A DNA stretch of 7,349 nt from assembly GCA_031255655.1 (NCBI GenBank), contig JAIRSB010000145.1:1-7349 (forward strand), read 5' to 3'. Each line of letters opens with the position of its first letter. Within the stretch, counting starts at the first letter, position 1. Origin of the DNA: Spirochaetaceae bacterium (lineage in GTDB: Bacteria > Spirochaetota > Spirochaetia > Treponematales > Breznakiellaceae). A program made the translations under genes and the position numbers. A model generated the notes under the pieces. It was not told the origin of the DNA, searched no databases, and saw nothing but the letters and a program-made list of their open reading frames with translations. Below, piece after piece: positions 1 to 6,442 of this stretch.

Positions 1-149
1 GGATACAAAAAGAAAAATACGGCAAACGCGCACATCAGCGCGTCCGTAATCCGGTACCGCAGGGCGTTCCCCCCGCGTCTTACATCGGGGATGCTATCCC
101 CGGCCTTCCGCAAACTGCCAAGCAGCCGCCTTATGATGCCCTCTCCCAT
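1..149 (-). CDS. Transposase, IS4/ISNCY-like, N-terminal part, cut by the window edge
   Basis: This is the 5' end of a DDE-type transposase gene reading leftward out of the window. It starts at an ATG (147-149) and about 49 codons are visible, beginning MGEGIIRRLLGSLRKAGDS. The product closely matches the N-terminus of the copy at 6294, with silent and conservative changes, so this is a diverged sister copy rather than a recent duplicate. A GGAGG lies only one base upstream of the ATG, an awkwardly short ribosome-binding spacing that both copies share. The catalytic part is not in the window, so intactness cannot be judged. The family name rests on the longer copy at 6294. Confidence 0.7.
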   Translation of the reverse strand, partial: MGEGIIRRLLGSLRKAGDSIPDVRRGGNALRYRITDALMCAFAVFFFLY

Positions 150-188
150 ACCTCCAGTTTATCATGGTTTTCAAAATGAGAATTGCTG
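1..188 (-). repeat. Left arm of a 188-bp inverted repeat (ISNCY-like 5' end)
   Basis: The reverse complement of this stretch aligns without gaps to 6255-6442. I count 14 mismatches in 188 positions, about 93% identity. Similarity starts abruptly at the sequence CAGCRATTCTCATTTTG and the flanks beyond it are unrelated, so this point is probably the terminus of the insertion sequence. The other end of this copy lies outside the window. Confidence 0.9.
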
Positions 189-312
189 GTTCGGGTGGTC
201 TGCCGCGTTTGACATTTTTGATGTGGTCTATGGTGTCTGGCGGGTATAAGGCCTCTGTTGTAAGAGTCTTTATTCCGGCACGTTGCCGCATATCAGAAAT
301 CCGTGGTTTGAG
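189..312 (-). pseudogene. Possible remnant of the gene interrupted by the left insertion sequence
   Basis: On the minus strand an open frame follows a TAA (313-315) and runs into the insertion sequence at 188. It reads LKPRISDMRQRAGIKTL and, nearer the junction, NVKRGRPPEP. KRGRPP resembles an AT-hook core, which binds the minor groove of AT-rich DNA, but such a short match can occur by chance. An ATG lies at 289-291 without a clear ribosome binding site. I do not recognise the family. It may be the tail of a host gene or simply open by chance. Confidence 0.2.
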
Positions 313-714
313 TTAGTAGTGGGCATGAACTTCCGCCTACTACTTGCATTCAGTCCGTTTTCCCGCGTCAAAACAGCCGTGTTCTTAAAGCTTACCTGCT
401 TTCCGTGGGTTTGTAGCAACTTTCATGCGGCATAAAAGCGTTGTTTTCCGGCGTATTTTCCTGATTTTGATCTGATATAGAGAAAAGTAGATGAATATAA
501 AGCGTATTTTACGTGATATGCTTCTTTATTATTTACCTCAAGACTACTGTTTACGATTACTGGTATTAGGCCTTCATAAGCGAAACGCCTATACCGCCTT
601 CCAGTTTCACGTGTTACGACTTTTCTTTCCGTTCATAACGGACTCATTTTAACCTCCGGTTTACCGGCAGTATGTTAATCTTAGTTACTTTTTCGATGTC
701 TCACTGCGCCCACT
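313..714. other. Gene-free, stem-loop-containing stretch
   Basis: No convincing coding frame is seen on either strand. There are three inverted repeats: a 10-bp stem with one G-T pair at 315-324/335-344 (loop 325-334), an 8-bp AT-rich stem with one G-T pair at 500-507/516-523, and a 6-bp stem at 628-633/637-642 with a 3-base loop. Only the second has T-rich sequence on its right, broken by other bases, so none is a clear terminator. No T-box specifier region or TGG-type T-box motif is seen before alaS. The stretch is more AT-rich than the genes around it. Confidence 0.5.
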
Positions 715-754
715 AGAGGAGAAAAAAAATATGCGGTATAATCCGGTTTTATGA
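715..754 (+). CDS. Putative 7-codon leader frame (MRYNPVL) with strong ribosome binding site
   Basis: AGAGGAG at 715-721 is a near-perfect Shine-Dalgarno sequence. Nine bases later an ATG (731-733) opens a frame MRYNPVL that ends at TGA 752-754. The TGA overlaps the alaS ATG in an ATGA arrangement typical of translational coupling. alaS has no ribosome binding site of its own just upstream, so ribosomes ending the leader could restart on alaS. The peptide has no alanine codon, so classical attenuation by uncharged tRNA-Ala is not suggested. The feature is given from the binding site to the stop codon. An alternative is a promoter at 737-742 that would remove this frame from the transcript. 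Confidence 0.4.
737..742 (+). promoter_or_regulatory. Consensus -10 box immediately before alaS
   Basis: A perfect TATAAT ends eight bases before the alaS ATG. If used, transcription would begin at or within a base or two of the ATG, giving a leaderless mRNA. The position 17 bases upstream (714-719, TAGAGG) matches the -35 consensus at only three of six bases, and there is no TGn extension. The hexamer may be accidental within the leader frame, where it spans the Tyr-Asn codons. Confidence 0.3.
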
Positions 755-2556
755 ACGCAAACGAATTACGCCGGAAATACATAGAGTTTTTCAAAGCGAA
801 AGGGCACACGCAGATACAGGGAAAGTCGCTGCTACCGGACAACGACCCCACAGTGCTCTTTACTACGGCGGGAATGCACCCGCTCGTGCCTTATCTACTG
901 GGCGCGGAGCACCCCGCCGGAAAGCGTCTGGTAAACGTCCAGAAATGCATCCGTACCGGCGATATAGACGCCGTAGGCGATTTTAGCCACCTTACATTTT
1001 TTGAGATGCTGGGCAACTGGTCGCTGGGCGATTATTTCAAAGACGAGGCTATCCGTATAAGTTATGAATTCCTCACATCTCCGCAGTGGCTTGGGATACC
1101 ACATGAAAAGCTGGGCGTTACCGTGTTTGCCGGCGAAGAGGATATCGGCATACCACCCGACGACGAATCCGCCGGAGTTTGGCGGGAACTCGGTTTCAGC
1201 GATGACAAAATCAGCTACCGCCCGCGTGAAGACAACTGGTGGGGACCCGCCGGAGAGACCGGCCCCTGCGGACCAGACACCGAGATGTTCATTGACATGG
1301 GTAAAGAGCCTTGCGGCCCAGACTGCGCTCCCGGCTGCGCCTGCGGCAAATGGCTTGAGATATGGAACGACGTATTCATGCAATTCAACAAAGACGCGGA
1401 CGGGAAATACATCGCGCTGAAACGTAAATGCGTAGATACCGGCATGGGGGTCGAACGCACAGTAACAATACTTAGCGGCAAGAAATCCGTTTACGACACG
1501 GATATATTTGCTCCGATAATCGCGGCGATAGAGGGGGCGCTGGGCTGCAAATACGGTACTGACGGAGAGACAGACCGCTCTATCCGCATAATCGCTGATC
1601 ACACGCGTTCCGCGGTCTTCATACTGGGCGACCCGAAGGCCGTAAGTCCGTCCAACACAGGCGCGGGTTACGTTCTGCGCCGTTTGATACGACGCGCCGC
1701 CCGACACGCGCGAAAATTAGGGAATGAAAGTTGCTTTTTGGCGGACATTGCTGCCGTTGTCCTTGAACAGTTTACCGAAACTTACCCAGAATTACTGGAA
1801 AACAGAGCGTTTATCACGGACGAACTAAACAAAGAAGAAGAAAAATTTCTTGAAACTTTGCAAAAAGGAGAAAAAGAGTTCGAAAAGCTATTGCCGAACT
1901 TGTTAAAAGATCCCAAAAAGATAATGCCGGGGCGCGTGGCATTCAAACTTTACGATACTTACGGTTTTCCGGTCGAATTAACCGAAGAATTGGCGAACGA
2001 ATCCGGTTTGTCCGTAGACCGCGCCGGTTTTGATGCTGCGTTCAAGAAGCATCAGGAGCTTTCACGCGCCGGAGTCGGCGTTTTCAAAGGCGGTTTGCAA
2101 GACAACAGCGAAACTGCCGCGAAATACCATACCGCGACACATCTTTTGCAGCAAGCACTAAAGCTGACGCTAGGTCCGCACATAGCCCAAAAGGGCTCAA
2201 ATATCACCGCAGAACGTATGAGATTCGACTTTTCGCACCCGGAGCCTTTGAGCAAAGACGAAATCGAGCGGGTTGAGTCAATTGTGAACGAGCAAATCCG
2301 GCGCGACCTGCCGGTAAAAATGGAGGTCATGAACCTTGACGACGCGAAAGCCGCCGGAGCTGTGGCTCTTTTCGGTGAAAAATATGAATCGCTTGTGAAA
2401 GTGTACACCATCGGAGATGAGGCGACAGGCGTGTTTTCCCGTGAAGTTTGCGGTGGTCCGCATATCGAACGCACGGGTCTAATCGGCATGTTCAAAATCC
2501 AGAAAGAGCAATCATCATCACGGGGAGTGCGCCGTATCAGAGCTGTGATAGAATGA
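751..2556 (+). CDS. alaS: Alanyl-tRNA synthetase, short form
   Basis: This cytoplasmic enzyme charges tRNA-Ala with alanine and hydrolyses mischarged Ser/Gly-tRNA-Ala. The class II catalytic core is clear: the FTTAGMHPLVPYLLG segment (about 37-51), SHLTFFEMLGNWSLGDYF (79-96) and GAGYVLRRLIRRA (304-316). An insert with C188, C192, C196 and C198 just before KWLEIWNDVFMQF looks like a metal-binding knot (inference). The editing domain keeps its four zinc ligands, HTATH (H460, H464) and CGGPH (C567, H571). The protein ends at residue 601, whereas usual bacterial AlaRS has about 870 residues. The C-terminal DHHA1/C-Ala domain is absent, as in spirochaete-type short enzymes. The end is natural (RIRAVIE, then TGA), not a frameshift that I can see. 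The ATG at 751 fits the family N-terminus MNANELRRKYIEFF. Its 3' end overlaps the convergent DUF115 gene by 20 bp. Confidence 0.96.
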   Translation: MNANELRRKYIEFFKAKGHTQIQGKSLLPDNDPTVLFTTAGMHPLVPYLLGAEHPAGKRLVNVQKCIRTGDIDAVGDFSHLTFFEMLGNWSLGDYFKDEAIRISYEFLTSPQWLGIPHEKLGVTVFAGEEDIGIPPDDESAGVWRELGFSDDKISYRPREDNWWGPAGETGPCGPDTEMFIDMGKEPCGPDCAPGCACGKWLEIWNDVFMQFNKDADGKYIALKRKCVDTGMGVERTVTILSGKKSVYDTDIFAPIIAAIEGALGCKYGTDGETDRSIRIIADHTRSAVFILGDPKAVSPSNTGAGYVLRRLIRRAARHARKLGNESCFLADIAAVVLEQFTETYPELLENRAFITDELNKEEEKFLETLQKGEKEFEKLLPNLLKDPKKIMPGRVAFKLYDTYGFPVELTEELANESGLSVDRAGFDAAFKKHQELSRAGVGVFKGGLQDNSETAAKYHTATHLLQQALKLTLGPHIAQKGSNITAERMRFDFSHPEPLSKDEIERVESIVNEQIRRDLPVKMEVMNLDDAKAAGAVALFGEKYESLVKVYTIGDEATGVFSREVCGGPHIERTGLIGMFKIQKEQSSSRGVRRIRAVIE

Positions 2557-4354
2557 AATCAAGACAATTCGACAATTCGCTGTATATTTCGCGCGTAACC
2601 TCTAGATAGCGGCTAAAACTATCCGGCGGTGCGCCGCGGTAAGGCGGGAACAGGAAACCAGCGATAGCCTTTACATCACTTTGCAAAAGCGCATCATTTA
2701 AGGCGGATATTTTTCTTACCAGAGCATCTTCCCCGCGCCCGCCGCGCCCACCGCCCGAACGATTGCTCCGCTCGAACGCGGAAATCTCCGACAACACAGA
2801 GCGCGCCAGCCGCGCCGCCGCCTCCAAACCGCCAAGCAGCGCGGAATAAGCCGCGTCATAACGCTCCGCGCGAACGCGCGGCGCGTCCCCGGCATCCCAT
2901 TTTTGGAAAACGCCATCCAACACCTCCTCTGTGCGGCGCGTTATCTCCGCGCGGCGCGGCGGCAAAGCCAAAACATCCTCGATTCCGGTTGTGTCCATAC
3001 CCTTTATCGCAAGAGCGCGCCCCGAAAGCCGCGCGCAGCGGAAACCGGACAGATTTAGCAGACGACTTTCAAACCACGAAGCGTACAAACTCAGCCGCCT
3101 GTCCGTCAAAACGCGCCCACCGTCCGCCGCCACCGCGAAAAACGGCGCGGCATCCCGCAAAGCGTGGAAAGACTTATCTTCCGCCGGAGAAAAACGACCC
3201 GCCGTTATCAGGGCGATTTCCTCGAACAAAGCCCCCTTGTAATGCGTCTGGAAACCAGGGAAAGCAAAATCCAGCCCCGCGATAAACATCGCGGGGGAAG
3301 CGGCGCGGCTGACAAGCGCGGCAGCAAAATCCCACGCGGAACTGGCAACCGACCCACCCGCGCCCAGCCGCCCCTTCGCTCCAGTCCGCGCCTCAATAAA
3401 GCCACCCAGCGGGTACAGGGAACCACATAAGAAAGTCCGGCGCGGACTTCTACCGCGCAAAGCCGCCGGGTAAACAGCCGATTCAGCTACCAGCACAGTA
3501 TCTTCCGGCAGACAGCGGTCAAGATGGCGCGTATTCCAATACTGAGGGTCTACAGATATAGCAAAATCCGGCGGCGCGCGCTCCTGTTGAAGAAAACGCA
3601 GCGCGGTGTCCACCGCCACTACAACGCAGCGTTCCCGTAAAGCCGCAGTTTTCCCCGCCAACTCGTTCAGACTGGGACCGGCAGCCAGCAGCAAAACAGG
3701 AAAATCGAATTGCCCCGCCAACTCCGCCACACCGGGCAGTTCGCGTATTGCGGCAAGGTTAGCCGCCTGATTTTTTACCCAGCGCTTGCCAAAACGCAGC
3801 AGCGTAGCCTCGTTCACAGCATCTTTAGAACGCCAGTTTTCGATACGCCGTTCAACTTCGCGGTAAAAATCGCCGTCCGCGCCTTGCAGCGCGGGACTGT
3901 GCACGCGCTTTATCTTTTTAGGGGCGGCGGCAAGCAGAGCCGCGCTTACAGCATCGGGATTGTCTCCCAGCGCAAAAACCAAACGCTTTGCAAACAGCGC
4001 GCCAAGGTCGCGGCATTCAAATGCCGCGCGCAGGATTGAAAGTCTTTTTTCAACAATAATAAGGATGGAAGACGGATAGAGAGCCGCAAGAGCTTCCGCC
4101 ATATAGCCAAGCCCAAAGCCCAGCAGCGCGAAAGCCGTGTCCGCGCCCTCTCCGCCCGCGGCGGCGGCGAGACGGCGCGCCTCACGGGCGGGGTCTCGCG
4201 CCGAATGCAGATAGCGTCCGTCAAGACGCGCCGTAGGCTCTCCAGAGCCGCTGCTTTCTATGTCGAGCTTTTCCGGAGCGGTTTCCGCGATTTTTTTCTC
4301 TAAATCTGGAAAAAAGCGTTTTAACGCCTCTCTATTTTTTTCCCATTTCTCCAA
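2537..4354 (-). CDS. DUF115 / MptE-like protein (motility-associated Maf-type family)
   Basis: This 605-residue protein has a Rossmann-like first part with LLGFGLGYMAEAL (77-89) and IIVEKRLSIL (99-108). The DUF115/MptE-like core follows: LLLAAGPSLNE (about 221-231), a segment with VVAVDTALRFL, FAISVDPQYWNTRHL (264-278) and IAGLDFAFPGFQTHYKGA (358-375). Relatives are annotated as 6-hydroxymethylpterin pyrophosphokinase MptE-like or as Maf proteins involved in flagellin glycosylation. Which role applies here cannot be told from sequence, and no flagellar or glycan gene is adjacent. A glycine-rich linker (533-543) precedes a C-terminal helical region. The only nearby start is TTG at 4352-4354, five codons after an in-frame stop, with a weak ribosome binding site. 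It lies 112 bp behind cobM on the same strand and may be cotranscribed with it. No signal peptide is visible. Confidence 0.85.
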   Translation of the reverse strand: MEKWEKNREALKRFFPDLEKKIAETAPEKLDIESSGSGEPTARLDGRYLHSARDPAREARRLAAAAGGEGADTAFALLGFGLGYMAEALAALYPSSILIIVEKRLSILRAAFECRDLGALFAKRLVFALGDNPDAVSAALLAAAPKKIKRVHSPALQGADGDFYREVERRIENWRSKDAVNEATLLRFGKRWVKNQAANLAAIRELPGVAELAGQFDFPVLLLAAGPSLNELAGKTAALRERCVVVAVDTALRFLQQERAPPDFAISVDPQYWNTRHLDRCLPEDTVLVAESAVYPAALRGRSPRRTFLCGSLYPLGGFIEARTGAKGRLGAGGSVASSAWDFAAALVSRAASPAMFIAGLDFAFPGFQTHYKGALFEEIALITAGRFSPAEDKSFHALRDAAPFFAVAADGGRVLTDRRLSLYASWFESRLLNLSGFRCARLSGRALAIKGMDTTGIEDVLALPPRRAEITRRTEEVLDGVFQKWDAGDAPRVRAERYDAAYSALLGGLEAAARLARSVLSEISAFERSNRSGGGRGGRGEDALVRKISALNDALLQSDVKAIAGFLFPPYRGAPPDSFSRYLEVTREIYSELSNCLDFILSQL

Positions 4355-4451
4355 TTTTTCTATCTTTATCTAAATTGTTTTGCGCCGGAATCCACGCATC
4401 GTATCTCCCAAAGGCGATTTCCTTAACCGGAGCGGACTCCTCCGCCGCCAT
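4332..4451 (-). CDS. Possible 39-codon small ORF between cobM and DUF115
   Basis: An ATG (4449-4451) opens 39 codons reading MAAEESAPVKEIAFGRYDAW and ending in GEMGKK before TAG. It fills the gap between cobM and DUF115 and overlaps the first 23 bases of DUF115 in another frame. There is no convincing ribosome binding site and I recognise no family. It could be a coupling peptide for the poorly initiated DUF115 gene or a chance frame. Confidence 0.15.
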   Translation of the reverse strand: MAAEESAPVKEIAFGRYDAWIPAQNNLDKDRKIGEMGKK

Positions 4452-4466
4452 CTACGGGCGCGCCGC

Positions 4467-5219
4467 TCATTCAGCCTTGCGGAAAGCGTGACCGAATGAT
4501 GGGTCGTAGAGTTTCGAGCGTTCGCCGCCGCCTTCAAGAAAGCCGCCAGCCAGAATCAGGGCAGTTTTGTCTTCTCCAAGCTCCCGTCCCATATCCGCCA
4601 GCGCGCCTACCGTGCCGCGGATTATCCTCTCTTCGGGCCACGTTGCCTTGTAAACAATGGCCGCCGGAGTTTCAGGAGACAAGCCAGCCTCAAGCAGCTT
4701 GCCGCGCACCTCGTCTATGAGAGCGGCGCTCAAGAAAATCGCCATGCTCGCTCCGCTTGCGGCAAGCCGCGACAAGTCTTCACCGGCGGGCGTTGCCGTT
4801 CTGCCTGCCGCGCGGCTTATTATCAGAGTTTGAGAGACGCCGGGTAGCGTGTATTCAGCATTGAGCGCGGCAGCCGCGCCGCAGAAAGAGCTTACGCCCG
4901 GCACCACCGCGAAGGGAAGGGCGCGGGCTTTCAAGCCGTCAATCTGTTCGCGTATCGCGCCGTAAATACTGGGGTCTCCGGTGTGCAGCCGCACAGTAAG
5001 CCAGCCTTCCTGTTCGCCTTGAACAAAACGCGCCATCACATCCTCCAGCGTCATTGAGGCGCTGTTGTAAATCCGGCAGTCTTTTTTGGCAAAATCCAGC
5101 AACGCAGGATTTACAAGAGAGCCCGCGTAAATAAGCTGGTCGCATCGTTCTATTAACTCTTTCCCGCGCACCGTGATGAGGTCGGGCGCGCCAGGCCCTG
5201 CGCCGACAAAGTAAATCAC
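4467..5219 (-). CDS. cobM: Precorrin-4 / cobalt-precorrin-4 C11-methyltransferase
   Basis: This enzyme transfers a methyl group from S-adenosylmethionine to C11 of the corrin ring in cobalamin synthesis. It is CobM in the aerobic route and CbiF in the anaerobic route. An anaerobe would make the CbiF role likelier, but the sequence does not separate them. Tetrapyrrole-methylase hallmarks are FVGAGPGAPDLITVRG (4-19), RLHTGDPSIYGAIREQ (77-92), VVPGVSSFCGAAAALN (105-120) and ISRAAGRTATP (134-144). At 250 residues it has the usual length. The start is GTG (5217-5219), with GGAG seven bases upstream. Its GTGA overlaps the cobI stop, so translation is coupled. It ends FGHAFRKAE. The gap to DUF115 contains no clear terminator. 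Confidence 0.93.
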   Translation of the reverse strand: MIYFVGAGPGAPDLITVRGKELIERCDQLIYAGSLVNPALLDFAKKDCRIYNSASMTLEDVMARFVQGEQEGWLTVRLHTGDPSIYGAIREQIDGLKARALPFAVVPGVSSFCGAAAALNAEYTLPGVSQTLIISRAAGRTATPAGEDLSRLAASGASMAIFLSAALIDEVRGKLLEAGLSPETPAAIVYKATWPEERIIRGTVGALADMGRELGEDKTALILAGGFLEGGGERSKLYDPSFGHAFRKAE

Positions 5220-5941
5220 GCCTCGTCTCCGGCGATGATTAGGGTGTAATATCCCAGCGCACCCGTGTCGCCCGCGCCCGCGTCATGCCCGCACGCGGGT
5301 TCGCAGGGCTGTTTTATGATTAGCTCGTTTTCCATGCCGCAGTTCGAGACCAGGCTTGCGCGCAAGCCTTTTTCTTTTATTTTCTTGATTATCAGCGGTA
5401 TGCTGGAGGGACCTTTCATGAATACCCGCGTGCCTTTCAGTTCGAGGAATGCGTCAAGGTTGCTTTCCGAGGCGTAAAAGATGTGCAGGTTTTTCTCTCC
5501 CAGCGCGAGGTCGCTGTTCAACGCCGCCGCCGCCGCGCAGAATGAGGGGACGCCGCTTATCATCCGCGTTTCAAAGCCGGAGGCGGTCGCTAATTCGCGC
5601 AAATAGCCGAAGGTCGAGTACACGGAAACGTCTCCCAGCGTCAGGAAAGCCGTGTTTGCGCCCTCGCGCAGACGACCGGATATTATATTGAAGGCTTCGC
5701 AGTGGCTCTCGCGCATCAGGGCGGCATCATTCGTCATCGGGATGGCAAGGCGGATTAGTTTTTTTCGTTCGATTTCGGGCGCGGCGGCGCGGGCGATTTC
5801 AAACGCGGCGGCTTTCCGCCCCTTGCCCGGGTCTATGAACGCCACATAATCGCAGGCGGCGATAGTTTTAAGCGCCTTCACCGTGATAAGTTCCGGGTCT
5901 CCCGGCCCCACGCTAACGCCGTACAGAATACCTTTTTTCAT
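5216..5941 (-). CDS. cobI: Precorrin-2 / cobalt-factor II C20-methyltransferase
   Basis: This enzyme methylates C20 of precorrin-2 (CobI) or cobalt-factor II (CbiL) using S-adenosylmethionine, an early committed step to cobalamin. The product is 241 residues from the chosen start. Motifs are GVSVGPGDPELITVKAL (8-24), FLTLGDVSVYSTFGYL (99-114) and ISGVPSFCAAAAALNS (128-143). The start is ATG 5939-5941, with GGAG six bases upstream, and the protein begins MKKGILYGVSVGPGDPELIT. An in-frame ATG 20 codons further upstream (5999-6001) falls inside the promoter and would add a tail without family character, so it is rejected. It is the first gene of the minus-strand operon with cobM. No cobalamin riboswitch fits in its short leader. 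Confidence 0.92.
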   Translation of the reverse strand: MKKGILYGVSVGPGDPELITVKALKTIAACDYVAFIDPGKGRKAAAFEIARAAAPEIERKKLIRLAIPMTNDAALMRESHCEAFNIISGRLREGANTAFLTLGDVSVYSTFGYLRELATASGFETRMISGVPSFCAAAAALNSDLALGEKNLHIFYASESNLDAFLELKGTRVFMKGPSSIPLIIKKIKEKGLRASLVSNCGMENELIIKQPCEPACGHDAGAGDTGALGYYTLIIAGDEA

Positions 5942-5980
5942 GCTCCACTCCCTCTCGCGCTCATCCCTTACGCACTTAGT

Positions 5981-6008
5981 AGCATAAGCATTTGTGCCCA
6001 TTTGTCAA
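5981..6008 (-). promoter_or_regulatory. Sigma-70-type promoter of the cobI-cobM operon
   Basis: On the minus strand a perfect TTGACA (6003-6008) is followed after 16 bases by TATGCT (5981-5986), which matches the -10 consensus at four of six bases. Transcription would start near 5975 and leave a leader of roughly 35 bases before the cobI ATG. This leader is far too short for a B12 riboswitch. Confidence 0.55.
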
Positions 6009-6020
6009 CGGAGCTTAGCC

Positions 6021-6063
6021 GGACACCTTCGCCGATGGGTAGGGACACCTTTTTTTGGTGTCC
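6021..6063. repeat. GGACACC direct repeat and perfect stem-loop
   Basis: GGACACCTT occurs at 6021-6029 and again at 6043-6051. The second copy pairs perfectly over 7 bp with GGTGTCC at 6057-6063 around a loop of seven T; the first copy could pair with the same arm. No T-run follows on either strand, so this is not a normal terminator. It may be a protein-binding palindrome or the leftover end of an insertion sequence. It lies between the cobI promoter and the methyltransferase remnant. Confidence 0.4.
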
Positions 6064-6135
6064 AGCGGGTCTTGGAGAGTGATGGGGCGGCTGCCTTGCC
6101 CTAACGCATAGTCCCTTTTTGTGATATAAAGAGAT

Positions 6136-6254
6136 ATGCCCTTATCGTGGAACGAGCTCAGACAGCGAGCCGCCTCCTTTGTTACCGAGTGGTCGGATAA
6201 GGCCTCCGCCGCCAGGGAAGAAGCGGATAAATATGAAACCGCCGTATTGTCCGT
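6136..6254 (+). pseudogene. N-terminal remnant (about 40 codons) of a class I SAM-dependent DNA methyltransferase
   Basis: An ATG at 6136-6138 opens a frame beginning MPLSWNELRQRAASFVTEW. This matches my recollection of the N-terminus of large Eco57I/MmeI-like restriction methyltransferases (pattern PLSWNEIRxRAxxFxxEW). These enzymes modify adenine in DNA and normally have about 900 residues or more. Only 40 codons remain. At 6255 the sequence switches to the ISNCY-like terminus and the frame closes at TAA 6310-6312, after 58 codons in all. The methylase catalytic motifs are absent, so it is dead. An AAAGAGA lies just before the ATG with poor spacing. The family assignment rests on a short N-terminal pattern and is moderate. 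Confidence 0.5.
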
Positions 6255-6442
6255 CAGCGATTCTCATTTTGAAAACTATGATAAACTGGAGGTATGGGAG
6301 AGGGCATCATAAAGCGGCTGCTAGACAGCTTGCGGAAGACCGGGGATAGTATCCCCGATGTACGGCGCGGGGGAAACGCCCTGCGGTACCGGATTGCGGA
6401 CGCGCTGATGTGTGCGTTTGCCGTATTTTTCCTTTTGTATCC
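6255..6442 (+). repeat. Right arm of the 188-bp inverted repeat
   Basis: It aligns without gaps to the reverse complement of 1-188, with 14 mismatches. It holds the insertion-sequence terminus, a leader of about 39 bases and the first 49 transposase codons. Confidence 0.9.

Noticed and set aside
94..188. Minus-strand frame continuing from the 189-312 fragment into the insertion sequence
   Set aside because: Inside the insertion sequence it is out of frame with the transposase, so it is only read-through of the junction.
600..750. T-box leader for alaS
   Set aside because: No T-box motif, no antiterminator/terminator pair with a T-run, and no Ala specifier context.
895..1707. Long minus-strand open frame (270 codons) inside alaS
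   Set aside because: It is antisense to the conserved AlaRS core and has no family features. Other long minus-strand frames over alaS have the same origin in codon bias.
6043..6063. Intrinsic terminator
   Set aside because: The T-run is in the loop and no T-run follows the stem on either strand.
5942..6135. Cobalamin riboswitch before cobI
   Set aside because: The predicted leader is about 35 bases and no B12-box-like core is seen.
1..6442. Functional composite transposon
   Set aside because: The left copy runs out of the window, the right copy is truncated, and no target duplication can be matched.
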